The notes beneath the pieces are model-generated. The model was not told the DNA's origin. It saw only the letters and a list, made by a program, of their open reading frames with translations, and made no database searches. Below are positions 1 to 6,886 of a stretch of DNA of 30,237 nt, piece after piece. The stretch is from a virus. Position 1 is the stretch's first letter. Each line of letters begins with the position of its first letter. The stretch lies in the IMG/VR virus record IMGVR_UViG_3300030104_007623, positions 1 to 30,237 of that record; one strand, given 5' to 3'. A program made the translations under genes and the position numbers.

Positions 1-2040
1 ACCATAATAATCTTTAAAAACTCCTGGGTGGTGTGTAAGTGCAAGTTTAAAATACTTAGGTCCTAAAATACCGTATGCTCTTTTTTCAAAATCATTATAG
101 TTAATTGAATCAACTACTGCTTTTTTAAACATATCATTCTCCAACCATGAAGGTATTTCAGCTTCATTTAAATCTGGGCCTGCTGGTTTATCTCCTATTT
201 TTCCATCTTCTCCATAACCACAAGTACCTTCATCTAAACTATCTTGGGAAAATTGAACTACATTATTTCCATCATTCCAAACAATTTCATATTCATACCC
301 TCTATCAGTTTCTTTAACTTTTCTAACTACACCATCTTCTATTTTATGTTTTTTAGAAGTTACTTTATCACCTACTTTATATTTAGGTTTTTCTTTAGAT
401 TCATTAACAGGTTTAACATCACCACTTGTAGCTAAAATCATTCGTGCTTTTGTAGCACCATTTCCTTTATCATAAGATACAGATACAAAATCTCTACCAT
501 TATATTCTTTAGTAGCCGTTACTACAGCTGGGTGTCCAAGATAAGTTACTTTATCTCCAACTTTAAATTCTTCATTTAATGAATCTTCATTTAAACTTTT
601 TAGACCATATTTGTATCCATTCCAACTAAATTTAGATTTTCGATCCATATTTTCAAAATCATCAGACACAGCAAATATTTCAACTGTCCCATTTTCCTTA
701 TCTACAATATCAATATCTTCTACATCAAACATTTGTTCTAGATTACGAGCTATTTCTTCTGCTCTTCTCATGGCTTCTTGTGAACTTAATCTTCTAATTT
801 GACCCGCCATTGTTTCTTTACCTAAAGCAATACTCACACCTGGTCCTGTATCATAATCTATTCTAACAAATAAAAAATTACCAAAATTGTTATCAAAAAC
901 AAATCTAGGTTGGGATACTTTTACATATGAATCTTCATTTTTTTCAAACTTATCTTCTCTTATAATTTTATCTCCTTTAACTGAAGAAAATGGTACTTGA
1001 ATCATAGTATCATCATCGAATTCAATATTAAATGCATTTTTCCAATCTAATTTTTGAATTACTTTTCCTGCTCTGCCATCTTTGTATAATGTGTCTCCTA
1101 CTTTAGTTGGGTGTCCATGATCAACAAAACTAAATCGTGCCATACTACGACCTTCATTAACTGATTCATACATTCTTAAATCATCTAATTCAGATTTTAT
1201 TGCCGCCATTCTATCATCCATATCATTAAGTATACTACCATAGTCATCTGCTATTGGACCTCCTTCTGGTTCAGCTTCTTGTTCCATATTTCTAAGAACA
1301 TCTTCTCTTTCATCTTCAAGGTCTGCAAGTTCTTGTTTTAAGTCTATTTCAGCACTTAATTTATCCATAAATGAAGAACCATATTTTTTATCTAATGCGG
1401 CTTGTTTAGCTTTTTCATCAGCTTCAATTTTATCTCTTTTCATTTGAGCTGCTCTTGCTTTAACTAAAACAGGATCATTCATATCTTCTCCTATTTCTCT
1501 TTCATTAATTGGTCTACCTTTTTCATCCTTTCTATAATCAATCTCTTTATCTAATTCAGTATCAATTGTATAGGGTTTCCCATTTAAGTCAACATGCTTT
1601 TGAATCCTCCAAACTGCGGATTTTTTAACACCACTATTAACTAAAGCTTCTTCTTTTTTAATTGCTTCTCTTTTAGACATAAATCCAGACTTAGCTGTTT
1701 CACCATCTTGAGTTGTGTATTTAACATAATATTGAGGAGTGCCTTCTATTCCTTCATCAATTGGCTTATTTGGGTTAAGTGTTATTTCATCAGGAGACAT
1801 ACCTTGAGCAATAGCATCATCATACTTTGCTTTAACCATACCAAAATACTTAACGACTTGTTCTTCAGATTGGTTTAATTCTTCACCTCTATCTGCTTTA
1901 TCTAAAGCTCTTTGAAAGAAAGCAAATTGGTCCTCATCTAATGCATCCTGGAATTTTGCCATTAAATTTTCATCAATTGAATTTTCATTTAAGGGATTTC
2001 CTAAATAAGCTTCTTTAATTAATTTTTTGAAATTTTTCAT
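1..2040 (-). CDS. Large phage protein with SH3-like segments, partial (C-terminus beyond window)
   Basis: An uninterrupted minus-strand reading frame of 680 codons starts at the ATG at 2040 and runs off the left edge, so the C-terminus is missing. Function not recognised. The N-terminus (MKNFKKLIKEAYLGNPLNEN) is a basic amphipathic helix. The middle (about residues 140-300) is highly charged and probably coiled coil. Three segments share the pattern K-V-G-D-x-(V/L): residues 313-318, 493-498 and 555-560. Each is followed by a short beta-rich stretch with Gly and Val, as in small SH3/KOW-like barrels. The low-cysteine, acidic, repetitive character suits a virion or scaffold-associated protein, but that is inference. 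An AT-rich 26-base gap separates it from the lipoprotein gene upstream. Confidence 0.75.
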   Translation of the reverse strand, partial: MKNFKKLIKEAYLGNPLNENSIDENLMAKFQDALDEDQFAFFQRALDKADRGEELNQSEEQVVKYFGMVKAKYDDAIAQGMSPDEITLNPNKPIDEGIEGTPQYYVKYTTQDGETAKSGFMSKREAIKKEEALVNSGVKKSAVWRIQKHVDLNGKPYTIDTELDKEIDYRKDEKGRPINEREIGEDMNDPVLVKARAAQMKRDKIEADEKAKQAALDKKYGSSFMDKLSAEIDLKQELADLEDEREDVLRNMEQEAEPEGGPIADDYGSILNDMDDRMAAIKSELDDLRMYESVNEGRSMARFSFVDHGHPTKVGDTLYKDGRAGKVIQKLDWKNAFNIEFDDDTMIQVPFSSVKGDKIIREDKFEKNEDSYVKVSQPRFVFDNNFGNFLFVRIDYDTGPGVSIALGKETMAGQIRRLSSQEAMRRAEEIARNLEQMFDVEDIDIVDKENGTVEIFAVSDDFENMDRKSKFSWNGYKYGLKSLNEDSLNEEFKVGDKVTYLGHPAVVTATKEYNGRDFVSVSYDKGNGATKARMILATSGDVKPVNESKEKPKYKVGDKVTSKKHKIEDGVVRKVKETDRGYEYEIVWNDGNNVVQFSQDSLDEGTCGYGEDGKIGDKPAGPDLNEAEIPSWLENDMFKKAVVDSINYNDFEKRAYGILGPKYFKLALTHHPGVFKDYYG

Positions 2041-2066
2041 AGATTTTATTATATAGTATAAATATG

Positions 2067-2606
2067 TTACTCTTTTATTCTAATTGTAATGTCATGCGGA
2101 GCTGTTTCATCTCCCCCAAAATAAGGATATAAATAATATTTTTTATAGTTAGACCCACATGATCTAGGGGTTTCTTTTGTTACACCATTAACTGAGATGG
2201 CATATTTGTCTTCGTCTAATTCAATGGTACAATTAATGATTTCATTGAGTTCAACTGTGGTAATTTTACCAAATGAAAATTCTCCAAATTGATGTTTAAA
2301 CCAATGCAATTCTAAACTATCATTGTACCATCTCCAACCAATTCTAATTGAAGATTTTAAATGATGTTCACCACAATCGCTTATCCCATATAACTTATTT
2401 ATGTCTGCTTGATTAACCGGGTCTACGGTTTGATATATGGCGGATTCATTAAATATAACTTGAAAATCAAGGGTGTGACTCCAATCTCTTTTAACTCTAA
2501 CTCCTGAACGATGATTACCTTTTTTTATAGTATATATTTTGAAACCATTTTCATCAATTTTTCTACATCCCAAAAAGGCTAAAAATATTAAAAGGTATTT
2601 TTTCAT
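2067..2606 (-). CDS. Putative secreted lipoprotein
   Basis: A 179-residue protein that begins with a short signal peptide: MKKY, a hydrophobic core LLIFLAFLG, then Cys14. FLGC fits a lipobox, so signal peptidase II processing and lipid anchoring at Cys14 are expected. The mature part is rich in aromatic residues and alternating strands, with Cys residues (C78 area and C-terminal SCGSNYKK) that might pair. This suggests a beta-sandwich exported domain. No family recognised. A phage-coded lipoprotein would act in the host envelope, for example in superinfection exclusion or surface change (inference). It starts two bases after the stop of the 67-residue gene upstream. Confidence 0.7.
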   Translation of the reverse strand: MKKYLLIFLAFLGCRKIDENGFKIYTIKKGNHRSGVRVKRDWSHTLDFQVIFNESAIYQTVDPVNQADINKLYGISDCGEHHLKSSIRIGWRWYNDSLELHWFKHQFGEFSFGKITTVELNEIINCTIELDEDKYAISVNGVTKETPRSCGSNYKKYYLYPYFGGDETAPHDITIRIKE

Positions 2607-2608
2607 TG

Positions 2609-2812
2609 TTAATTGTCTGTTGAAAATTCAATAATTTCAGCTTCTTCAACCACTTCACAAAATATATAGTGGGTTTTATCTTTTAAAACATGGTTTGAAC
2701 CTAAAAAATCTCTAAAATCTTTTACTTGGTTTTGATCATTAAATCTTTCAACCCTAATTTTCCTTAAGATTTTATATAAATTTCCTTGGTGATGGTACAA
2801 CTGATTAAACAT
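2609..2812 (-). CDS. Small hypothetical protein (67 aa)
   Basis: No family recognised. The product is mixed basic and acidic with a strongly acidic C-terminus (EVVEEAEIIEFSTDN) and no membrane segment or cysteine pair. It is the first gene after a promoter-like motif (TTTG, 20 bases, TATATTAA at 2817-2848). The -7-like box ends only four bases before this ATG, so the transcript could be leaderless if that promoter is used. Its stop is followed within two bases by the start of the lipoprotein gene, suggesting co-transcription. Confidence 0.6.
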   Translation of the reverse strand: MFNQLYHHQGNLYKILRKIRVERFNDQNQVKDFRDFLGSNHVLKDKTHYIFCEVVEEAEIIEFSTDN

Positions 2813-2816
2813 TGAA

Positions 2817-2848
2817 TTAATATAGAATAAATATATTAAAATTCCAAA
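2817..2848 (-). promoter_or_regulatory. Bacteroidetes-type promoter candidate, TTTG-N20-TATATTAA
   Basis: On the minus strand TTTG (2848-2845) is followed after exactly 20 bases by TATATTAA (2824-2817). Spacing and boxes match the other members of the motif family in this window. The ATG of the 67-residue gene begins four bases later. Confidence 0.5.
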
Positions 2849-2865
2849 TTTATTTCTAAATTATC

Positions 2866-3651
2866 CTAAAATTGATCTAAATCCCTATCCATTCTAGATT
2901 CTAAGGGATCAAGTTTTTTTGATTTTTCAAATTGGTTAACTAAATCTCTTGATAATAACTTACAAGCTAAAAATCCTACCATTAACATTAAAATAGCAAT
3001 AGGAGTGGAATAGTAACTAAAAATTATAATATTGTAATTCCACAGACCATGAAAACAACAAGCTGTAAGTAATCCCATACCTGCATATAATATTGATTTA
3101 AGTCTAGGTCTTGAGCTTAAATAAATTGCAGATATAGTTCGTTCTTTAAATTTTGATTTTTTTATTTTACTTACTCCTATCCAATACCCTAATAATAAAC
3201 CACAGATCATATGAACCAGTACAGCACCAAAAGTTCTATATTTTAACACTTCAAACCCAAATCTAGCTATGTAATTAATATTTTCTATAAGAGCAAATCC
3301 TAACCCTATCATACCCATATAAAACATACAAGTTATAGGATGTTTGATTAATTTATTACTTAATCCCTTATATATAATTAAAAACATTAAAAATTTTGAA
3401 ATTTCTTCTTTAGGGGCAGTAACCCAAAATTGTTGCCAAAAGGGGTCACAAATGTACAACCCATTCCAATAAGGAGTAAGAAAGGATAATGTATCTAATA
3501 TTACTACTGAGAATAATCCTCCTATAACAAAACTTAATGATTTTTTTAATGATAAAGATTTATATGGGGATGATACATAAATTATCCAAGCATATAATAA
3601 AGGGGGGAAAGCTAATACTAATAAACCAACTAAGTTAAATCCTAATACCAT
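2866..3651 (-). CDS. PrsW-like intramembrane protease
   Basis: A multi-pass membrane protein of 261 residues when started at the ATG at 3651. The frame is open up to a TTG at 3684, but the ATG is more natural. The four signature motifs of the PrsW/glutamic-type intramembrane protease family appear in order: APKEEISK (Glu82, Glu83, Lys86), GFALIENINY (Glu123, Asn124), a His in a transmembrane helix (His147 in LVHMICG), and FHGLWN (His201, Asn205). In bacteria PrsW cleaves anti-sigma factors within the membrane. The substrate here is unknown; envelope stress signalling, lysis timing or superinfection exclusion are possible (inference). The C-terminal 30 residues are charged and cytoplasmic. Its neighbours are another membrane protein and a lipoprotein, making a small envelope-directed cluster. 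Confidence 0.8.
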   Translation of the reverse strand: MVLGFNLVGLLVLAFPPLLYAWIIYVSSPYKSLSLKKSLSFVIGGLFSVVILDTLSFLTPYWNGLYICDPFWQQFWVTAPKEEISKFLMFLIIYKGLSNKLIKHPITCMFYMGMIGLGFALIENINYIARFGFEVLKYRTFGAVLVHMICGLLLGYWIGVSKIKKSKFKERTISAIYLSSRPRLKSILYAGMGLLTACCFHGLWNYNIIIFSYYSTPIAILMLMVGFLACKLLSRDLVNQFEKSKKLDPLESRMDRDLDQF

Positions 3652-3741
3652 AAATTTAAGTTTTAATAAGGTTAATAATTGCAATTACTCTTATTAAAAA
3701 AAACGTATTAAAGATAAAACTAGTGTATGGTTATAAATATA

Positions 3742-4089
3742 TTAATTTTTCCAAAAAACTTGAATTGATATTAAAGCTATTGAGATAAGTAATGAAATTA
3801 TGGTTTTTGTTGAAAGTCCCTCACCAAATAACCAACTTACCATAATAGCATATATTATTACCCCAACTCCAAAACCAATAAACCTAGCAGGCCATAGCAA
3901 GCCCTCAGTACCCGTAACTGTGTATTTAGTACCCCATATATAGAAAAATGAAAGAATAAAGCCAAATGCAGCTATTACCCATTCATTATTTTTAAACCAT
4001 TCCCATTTAAACTGACCATTTAATTGTAAAAATGCTCCTATATGTCCCAAAGCAAAAAATAATATTCCATATAGTAAATTTAAATTCAT
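3742..4089 (-). CDS. Small four-helix membrane protein (115 aa)
   Basis: Hydrophobicity suggests four membrane-spanning helices (about residues 3-22, 37-55, 68-88 and 94-112) with an aromatic loop GQFKWEWFKNNEW after the first. No signal peptide cleavage site, catalytic motif or known family was recognised. Length and four-helix layout resemble small phage and bacterial membrane proteins of unknown role. The ATG overlaps the TGA of the 46-residue gene upstream by an ATGA junction, so translation is probably coupled. It may belong with the PrsW-like and lipoprotein genes downstream in remodelling the host envelope (inference). Confidence 0.65.
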   Translation of the reverse strand: MNLNLLYGILFFALGHIGAFLQLNGQFKWEWFKNNEWVIAAFGFILSFFYIWGTKYTVTGTEGLLWPARFIGFGVGVIIYAIMVSWLFGEGLSTKTIISLLISIALISIQVFWKN

Positions 4090-4226
4090 AAGTTGGTTGC
4101 TCCTTCAAACATATTATTTTGAATTTTTTCTCTTCTAAGTTCTATTACTTTTTGAATAAAATATAAATCCTTATCACTACAATTTGAGACATATTCACAT
4201 ACCTCATCTATATTTAATTTTCCCAT
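4086..4226 (-). CDS. Small hypothetical protein (46 aa)
   Basis: A 46-residue frame from the ATG at 4226 (MGKLNIDEVCEYVSNC...) to a TGA that overlaps the ATG of the membrane protein gene (ATGA). It is predicted to be helical, with charged residues and no membrane segment. No family recognised. The close packing on both sides and the overlapping stop/start support it as a real gene. Confidence 0.5.
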   Translation of the reverse strand: MGKLNIDEVCEYVSNCSDKDLYFIQKVIELRREKIQNNMFEGATNL

Positions 4227-4234
4227 CTTTAATT

Positions 4235-4351
4235 TTAAAATGTTACTTTATTTGCTAATATTTCTAAAACTTCCTTAGCCATACTAGGATATCCCTCTTC
4301 AAGAAACTCTATGGCTCTCATTATTTCTTTGTATAATTCTTCTTTATTCAT
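4235..4351 (-). CDS. Small hypothetical protein (38 aa)
   Basis: A 38-residue frame starting at the ATG at 4351 (MNKEELYKEIMRAIEF...), amphipathic and helical, ending in TAA at 4235. Its start overlaps the end of the 62-residue gene upstream by eight bases, as for many genes here. Sequence and length resemble a single helical hairpin, perhaps a regulator or interaction peptide. No family recognised. Confidence 0.45.
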   Translation of the reverse strand: MNKEELYKEIMRAIEFLEEGYPSMAKEVLEILANKVTF

Positions 4352-4532
4352 AATCTTCAGATAGTTTTTTAATTATTAACTCAATATTATTTCCATCAAA
4401 TTTGACCCCAACTACCTCTTCTTTTTCTTCAATTTTTCTGATGAATTTATTTAATTCAAAGGATCTAAATATTAAACCACCTTTGGCTTCTCCTTCCCAT
4501 TGATCTTTCCAGAATACTTGTTCTTCAAACAT
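4344..4532 (-). CDS. Small hypothetical protein (62 aa)
   Basis: An acidic 62-residue protein with a likely beta-alpha-beta layout (GGLIFRSFELNKFIRKIEEKEE, then VVGVKFDGNNIELIIKKL). No motif or family recognised. It follows the 84-residue gene by 11 bases and overlaps the next small gene. It is probably part of the unit driven by the promoter candidate at 4823-4854. Confidence 0.55.
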   Translation of the reverse strand: MFEEQVFWKDQWEGEAKGGLIFRSFELNKFIRKIEEKEEVVGVKFDGNNIELIIKKLSEDYE

Positions 4533-4543
4533 AATTTTAATTT

Positions 4544-4798
4544 TTATGATCCTAATAATAGGTTGTTATTTTCTAATCCGACTTTCCAAAACCTCATTAA
4601 CCATAGTTTTCTAGTTTTACCTTCAATTATGGTTTCATCATCAAATGAATCTTTTTCCATTGAATAAGCAGCAACCATAGCGATACCCATATCAAAATAA
4701 TCTCGAGCATCATCCATTTTACCTTCTTTAACTGCTAATTGGCCTTTTTCCCATGCTTTAGTGATGGGGAACTTTGTGACTTTAGTGTCTATTAACAT
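4544..4798 (-). CDS. Small helical protein, TPR-like (84 aa)
   Basis: Residues 14-45 (ITKAWEKGQLAVKEGKMDDA, then RDYFDMGIAMVAA) resemble one tetratricopeptide-like helix pair: the pattern W...G...A..G....A...F..G. The remainder is helical. A binding or adaptor role is possible but unproven. It is the first gene downstream of a strong promoter-like motif, with a 24-base A-rich leader between the -7-like box and the ATG and no Shine-Dalgarno sequence. Confidence 0.55.
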   Translation of the reverse strand: MLIDTKVTKFPITKAWEKGQLAVKEGKMDDARDYFDMGIAMVAAYSMEKDSFDDETIIEGKTRKLWLMRFWKVGLENNNLLLGS

Positions 4799-4822
4799 AA
4801 CTTTTATTTTTTATTTATGGCG

Positions 4823-4854
4823 TAAATATACGAAGGCTCCCTGTGGGAGCCAAA
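4823..4854 (-). promoter_or_regulatory. Promoter candidate with hairpin in the spacer, TTTG-N20-TATATTTA
   Basis: TTTG at 4854-4851, 20 bases, then TATATTTA at 4830-4823 on the minus strand. The 14 bases TTCGTATATTTACG and the following (G/C)C(A/G)TAAATAAAAAA stretch (4834-4807) are nearly identical to the copies at 7491-7522 and 8466-8497. Its spacer holds a perfect 7-base-pair inverted repeat. Confidence 0.65.
4835..4851 (-). repeat. Perfect inverted repeat inside promoter spacer (possible terminator or operator)
   Basis: GGCTCCC, a three-base loop, GGGAGCC. It lies just after the LamG gene and before the -7-like box. It could end the upstream transcript (the bases after it are TTCGTATATTT, only moderately T-rich) or bind a regulator. 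Two related promoters have a different stem in the same position. Confidence 0.6.
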
Positions 4855-4881
4855 TGTATTATTATTTTTCTTGTAAAAAAT

Positions 4882-6027
4882 TTATGAAGGGACATCAGAT
4901 ACCCTACTAGCAAGAGTCATATTTCCTTGACTAGACATATCAAAATTTGCACCACCAGTAAAGCTATTGGATATGGTCCATGTATTAACTCCGTTCCAAT
5001 TATCTCCTGTACCATCTCCTCCAATTTGCCACCAAGCAACCCCATTTGCAGATTTAGTATGGGTATTTAAATCTTTGGGGGCTCCTCCATTAAATAATTC
5101 ATTAATATCATTTTGATCAAATTCAGTATTCCATAATGAACAATTTTGTAAAGAGCCTGAGTAGGCTTGGATTGAACCTATTGTACTTGAATCATTAGCT
5201 CCTATTCTAACCTCAGCGGTTGTATTTTGGCCGATAGTTGCTATACCTATATTTGTTGTAGTTTCTAAAACACTGTTAACATATATTTTACCTGTTCCAT
5301 TTTTGAATGTTCCTGCTAAGTGAGTCCAAGTATTATCTACTGGAGTTGAAGTGCTTCTAATTCTATAAACCCCAGATCCAGGACCAGTTGAGTTTCTTAA
5401 TTCAAAATTCCATTTACCACTACCAATATCATCATGATACATTAAAAACCCGTTACCACCTGTAGCATTATCAAATATTTTACTATCGTCAGGTGGGTCT
5501 GCTATGTAAGCTTTTACCCAAATAGAAAGAGTGAAATCATCAGTTAGGTTTAAAGCTGGTGTATTAGCTCTACTGAAAAATTCTTTATCAGCAACACCTG
5601 CTCCAGTTTGATCAAGGAAAAAGGAATATTGGTTATTATATCCTGCGGGTGGGGTTGATCCTCCTGGAACTTCTGGTAATGGGGTTCTGGAATGATTTAA
5701 TTCTTCTACACTAATCGCTACTCCTGTTGCGCCCACAACAAATTCTAAATCACATTCCCCTGCTCCTCTTATTATGGATTCACTTAAAGGAATAGTAAGT
5801 CTTGGATCAAAATCAAAACTTGAATTCCCCTCAGGAACAACAATCCCTAATTTATAATCATCTTCAACGATCATATCTCTTGTAATATCTCCTGTAAAAT
5901 TACTATAAACTGAACCTGAGATATATTTGGGGGTAATAGCAGGAATGATTTGTTGTGAATTAGGAATAATTTCTAATACAACGTAAGCTGTTCCTACTGA
6001 TTGGTTGTTAAATGCGAATGTAGCCAT
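4882..6027 (-). CDS. LamG/concanavalin-like domain protein, probable virion surface protein
   Basis: A 381-residue protein with no signal peptide. Residues 1-115 are beta-rich with many Ile, Pro and Gly (FNNQSVGTAYVVLEIIPNS...). A short Pro/Gly linker (EVPGGSTPPAG) leads to a laminin-G/concanavalin A-like domain, roughly residues 130-335. That domain contains the typical strands NLTDDFTLSIWVKA, WTHLAGTFKNGTGKIYVN and AEVRIGAND (LamG_3 pattern). The C-terminal 50 residues are Gly/Asn/Ser-rich. Such proteins often bind glycans or decorate phage capsids or fibres, so a receptor-binding or decoration role is likely (inference). Upstream the sequence contains TTTG, 18 bases, TATTATTA, a possible promoter of a second type. 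Confidence 0.75.
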   Translation of the reverse strand: MATFAFNNQSVGTAYVVLEIIPNSQQIIPAITPKYISGSVYSNFTGDITRDMIVEDDYKLGIVVPEGNSSFDFDPRLTIPLSESIIRGAGECDLEFVVGATGVAISVEELNHSRTPLPEVPGGSTPPAGYNNQYSFFLDQTGAGVADKEFFSRANTPALNLTDDFTLSIWVKAYIADPPDDSKIFDNATGGNGFLMYHDDIGSGKWNFELRNSTGPGSGVYRIRSTSTPVDNTWTHLAGTFKNGTGKIYVNSVLETTTNIGIATIGQNTTAEVRIGANDSSTIGSIQAYSGSLQNCSLWNTEFDQNDINELFNGGAPKDLNTHTKSANGVAWWQIGGDGTGDNWNGVNTWTISNSFTGGANFDMSSQGNMTLASRVSDVPS

Positions 6028-6030
6028 AAA

Positions 6031-6060
6031 TAATAATATTATGGATATAAATATTACAAA
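6031..6060 (-). promoter_or_regulatory. Possible second-type promoter, TTTG-N18-TATTATTA
   Basis: TTTG (6060-6057), 18 bases, TATTATTA (6038-6031), ahead of the LamG gene start at 6027. Only three bases separate the second box from the ATG. The same arrangement lies before the RHH gene. Confidence 0.3.
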
Positions 6061-6281
6061 CTATATTGCTGTTTATATTTTTTAACCATACCTTCTCCCA
6101 AACCAAGAGTTATTATTTCTGCCTTTTTAGGTACGCCAGGTAATTTACCTTCTTCTAATGCATCTATAATTTCATCTACATTTCTGGTTTTGTAAACTTT
6201 CATTTTGGTTTTAGCATTTGAACGATTTGATGTTTTAAATACTAATACGGTTGGGTATAAATAACTTTTTTCTCTAGCCAT
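6054..6281 (-). CDS. Small hypothetical protein (75 aa)
   Basis: A basic 75-residue protein (MAREKSYLYPTVLVFKTSNR...). It has an alternating strand/helix pattern and a C-terminal segment GLGEGMVKKYKQQYSL. No family recognised. It overlaps the end of the nuclease-like gene upstream by eight bases, so it is probably co-translated with it. Confidence 0.6.
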   Translation of the reverse strand: MAREKSYLYPTVLVFKTSNRSNAKTKMKVYKTRNVDEIIDALEEGKLPGVPKKAEIITLGLGEGMVKKYKQQYSL

Positions 6282-6807
6282 ATATTAATTGTTTTAATTC
6301 TTGTAAATTCATTATTCTTTTTTTAACAAATTCTAATTTTAATTTGTTTCTAGTGATTTTGTGATCAGGGTTAAAAATTTTACTAGTATATCTAAACCCA
6401 CCACTATCATTACTTTCTTTTTTTAAAATTTCAAACTCTGATTTTTTAAAAACTGTAAATTTGTCTTCGTTCAGGTATTTATTAAAAGAGCTAGGAACCC
6501 AATGAACTAATAAATCCCAATCCTCTTTTTGATGAAAAGAACCAAATCCAACAGTAGCACCCCAATCCATAGCTTGGTTTACATTACATTTCAGTTCAAT
6601 TTTAATACCATTAGCTACAATATCATGATCATTAATAATATGCCCCACAAACTTTCCCCTTAACATTTTAGCTAATTCTATTTGGTTAAGTACATTGACA
6701 CTATTTTTACCCTCACTATTTAAGCTTATAATCATATCAAAAAAATCATCAATAGTTACATTTTTAAAATGATTCTTTAATGCTTTTTTATTAAAAATTT
6801 GTTTCAT
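6274..6807 (-). CDS. Putative PD-(D/E)XK-fold nuclease
   Basis: The ATG at 6807 gives 177 residues. An in-frame GTG at 6822 would add five, but the ATG sits inside the end of the upstream 31-residue frame, as is common here. Seen: Glu44 in a helix (NQIELAKML), Asp62 (NDHDIVANG), then Glu71-Leu-Lys73 on a hydrophobic strand (IKIELKCN). This is the E...D-x8-E-x-K arrangement of restriction-endonuclease-fold enzymes, followed by a further acidic strand (KEDWDLLVHW). No specific family was recognised; a Type II restriction-like or host-DNA-degrading nuclease is possible. It sits downstream of a SWIM-domain gene, which might recognise nucleic acid. Fold assignment is from motif spacing only. Confidence 0.5.
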   Translation of the reverse strand: MKQIFNKKALKNHFKNVTIDDFFDMIISLNSEGKNSVNVLNQIELAKMLRGKFVGHIINDHDIVANGIKIELKCNVNQAMDWGATVGFGSFHQKEDWDLLVHWVPSSFNKYLNEDKFTVFKKSEFEILKKESNDSGGFRYTSKIFNPDHKITRNKLKLEFVKKRIMNLQELKQLIYG

Positions 6808-6886
6808 TGTTTTCTTTTTCACCTTGATATACCCAAATTCCTATAAGGGCTAATCCTATTAAAAATATAATTCCTATTTGTATCAT
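6791..6886 (-). CDS. Single-pass membrane micropeptide (31 aa)
   Basis: Begins at the ATG at 6886 with MIQIGIIFLIGLALIGIWVY, one clear transmembrane helix, then a short charged tail QGEKENNETNF. The start overlaps the TGA of the SWIM gene (ATGA). Its 3' end overlaps the start of the nuclease-like gene. It is probably translated by coupling. Role unknown; small phage membrane peptides can act in lysis or exclusion. Confidence 0.5.
   Translation of the reverse strand: MIQIGIIFLIGLALIGIWVYQGEKENNETNF

Noticed and set aside
244-802. Plus-strand frames at 244-435 and 611-802
   Set aside because: They lie opposite the long minus-strand gene and have Phe/Ser/Ile-rich low-complexity products typical of complement shadows.
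2050-2060. T4-type late promoter TATAAATA
   Set aside because: TATAAATA occurs on the plus strand (for example around 2050 and 17990), opposite to all genes. On the coding strand it reads TATTTATA, so the orientation is wrong.
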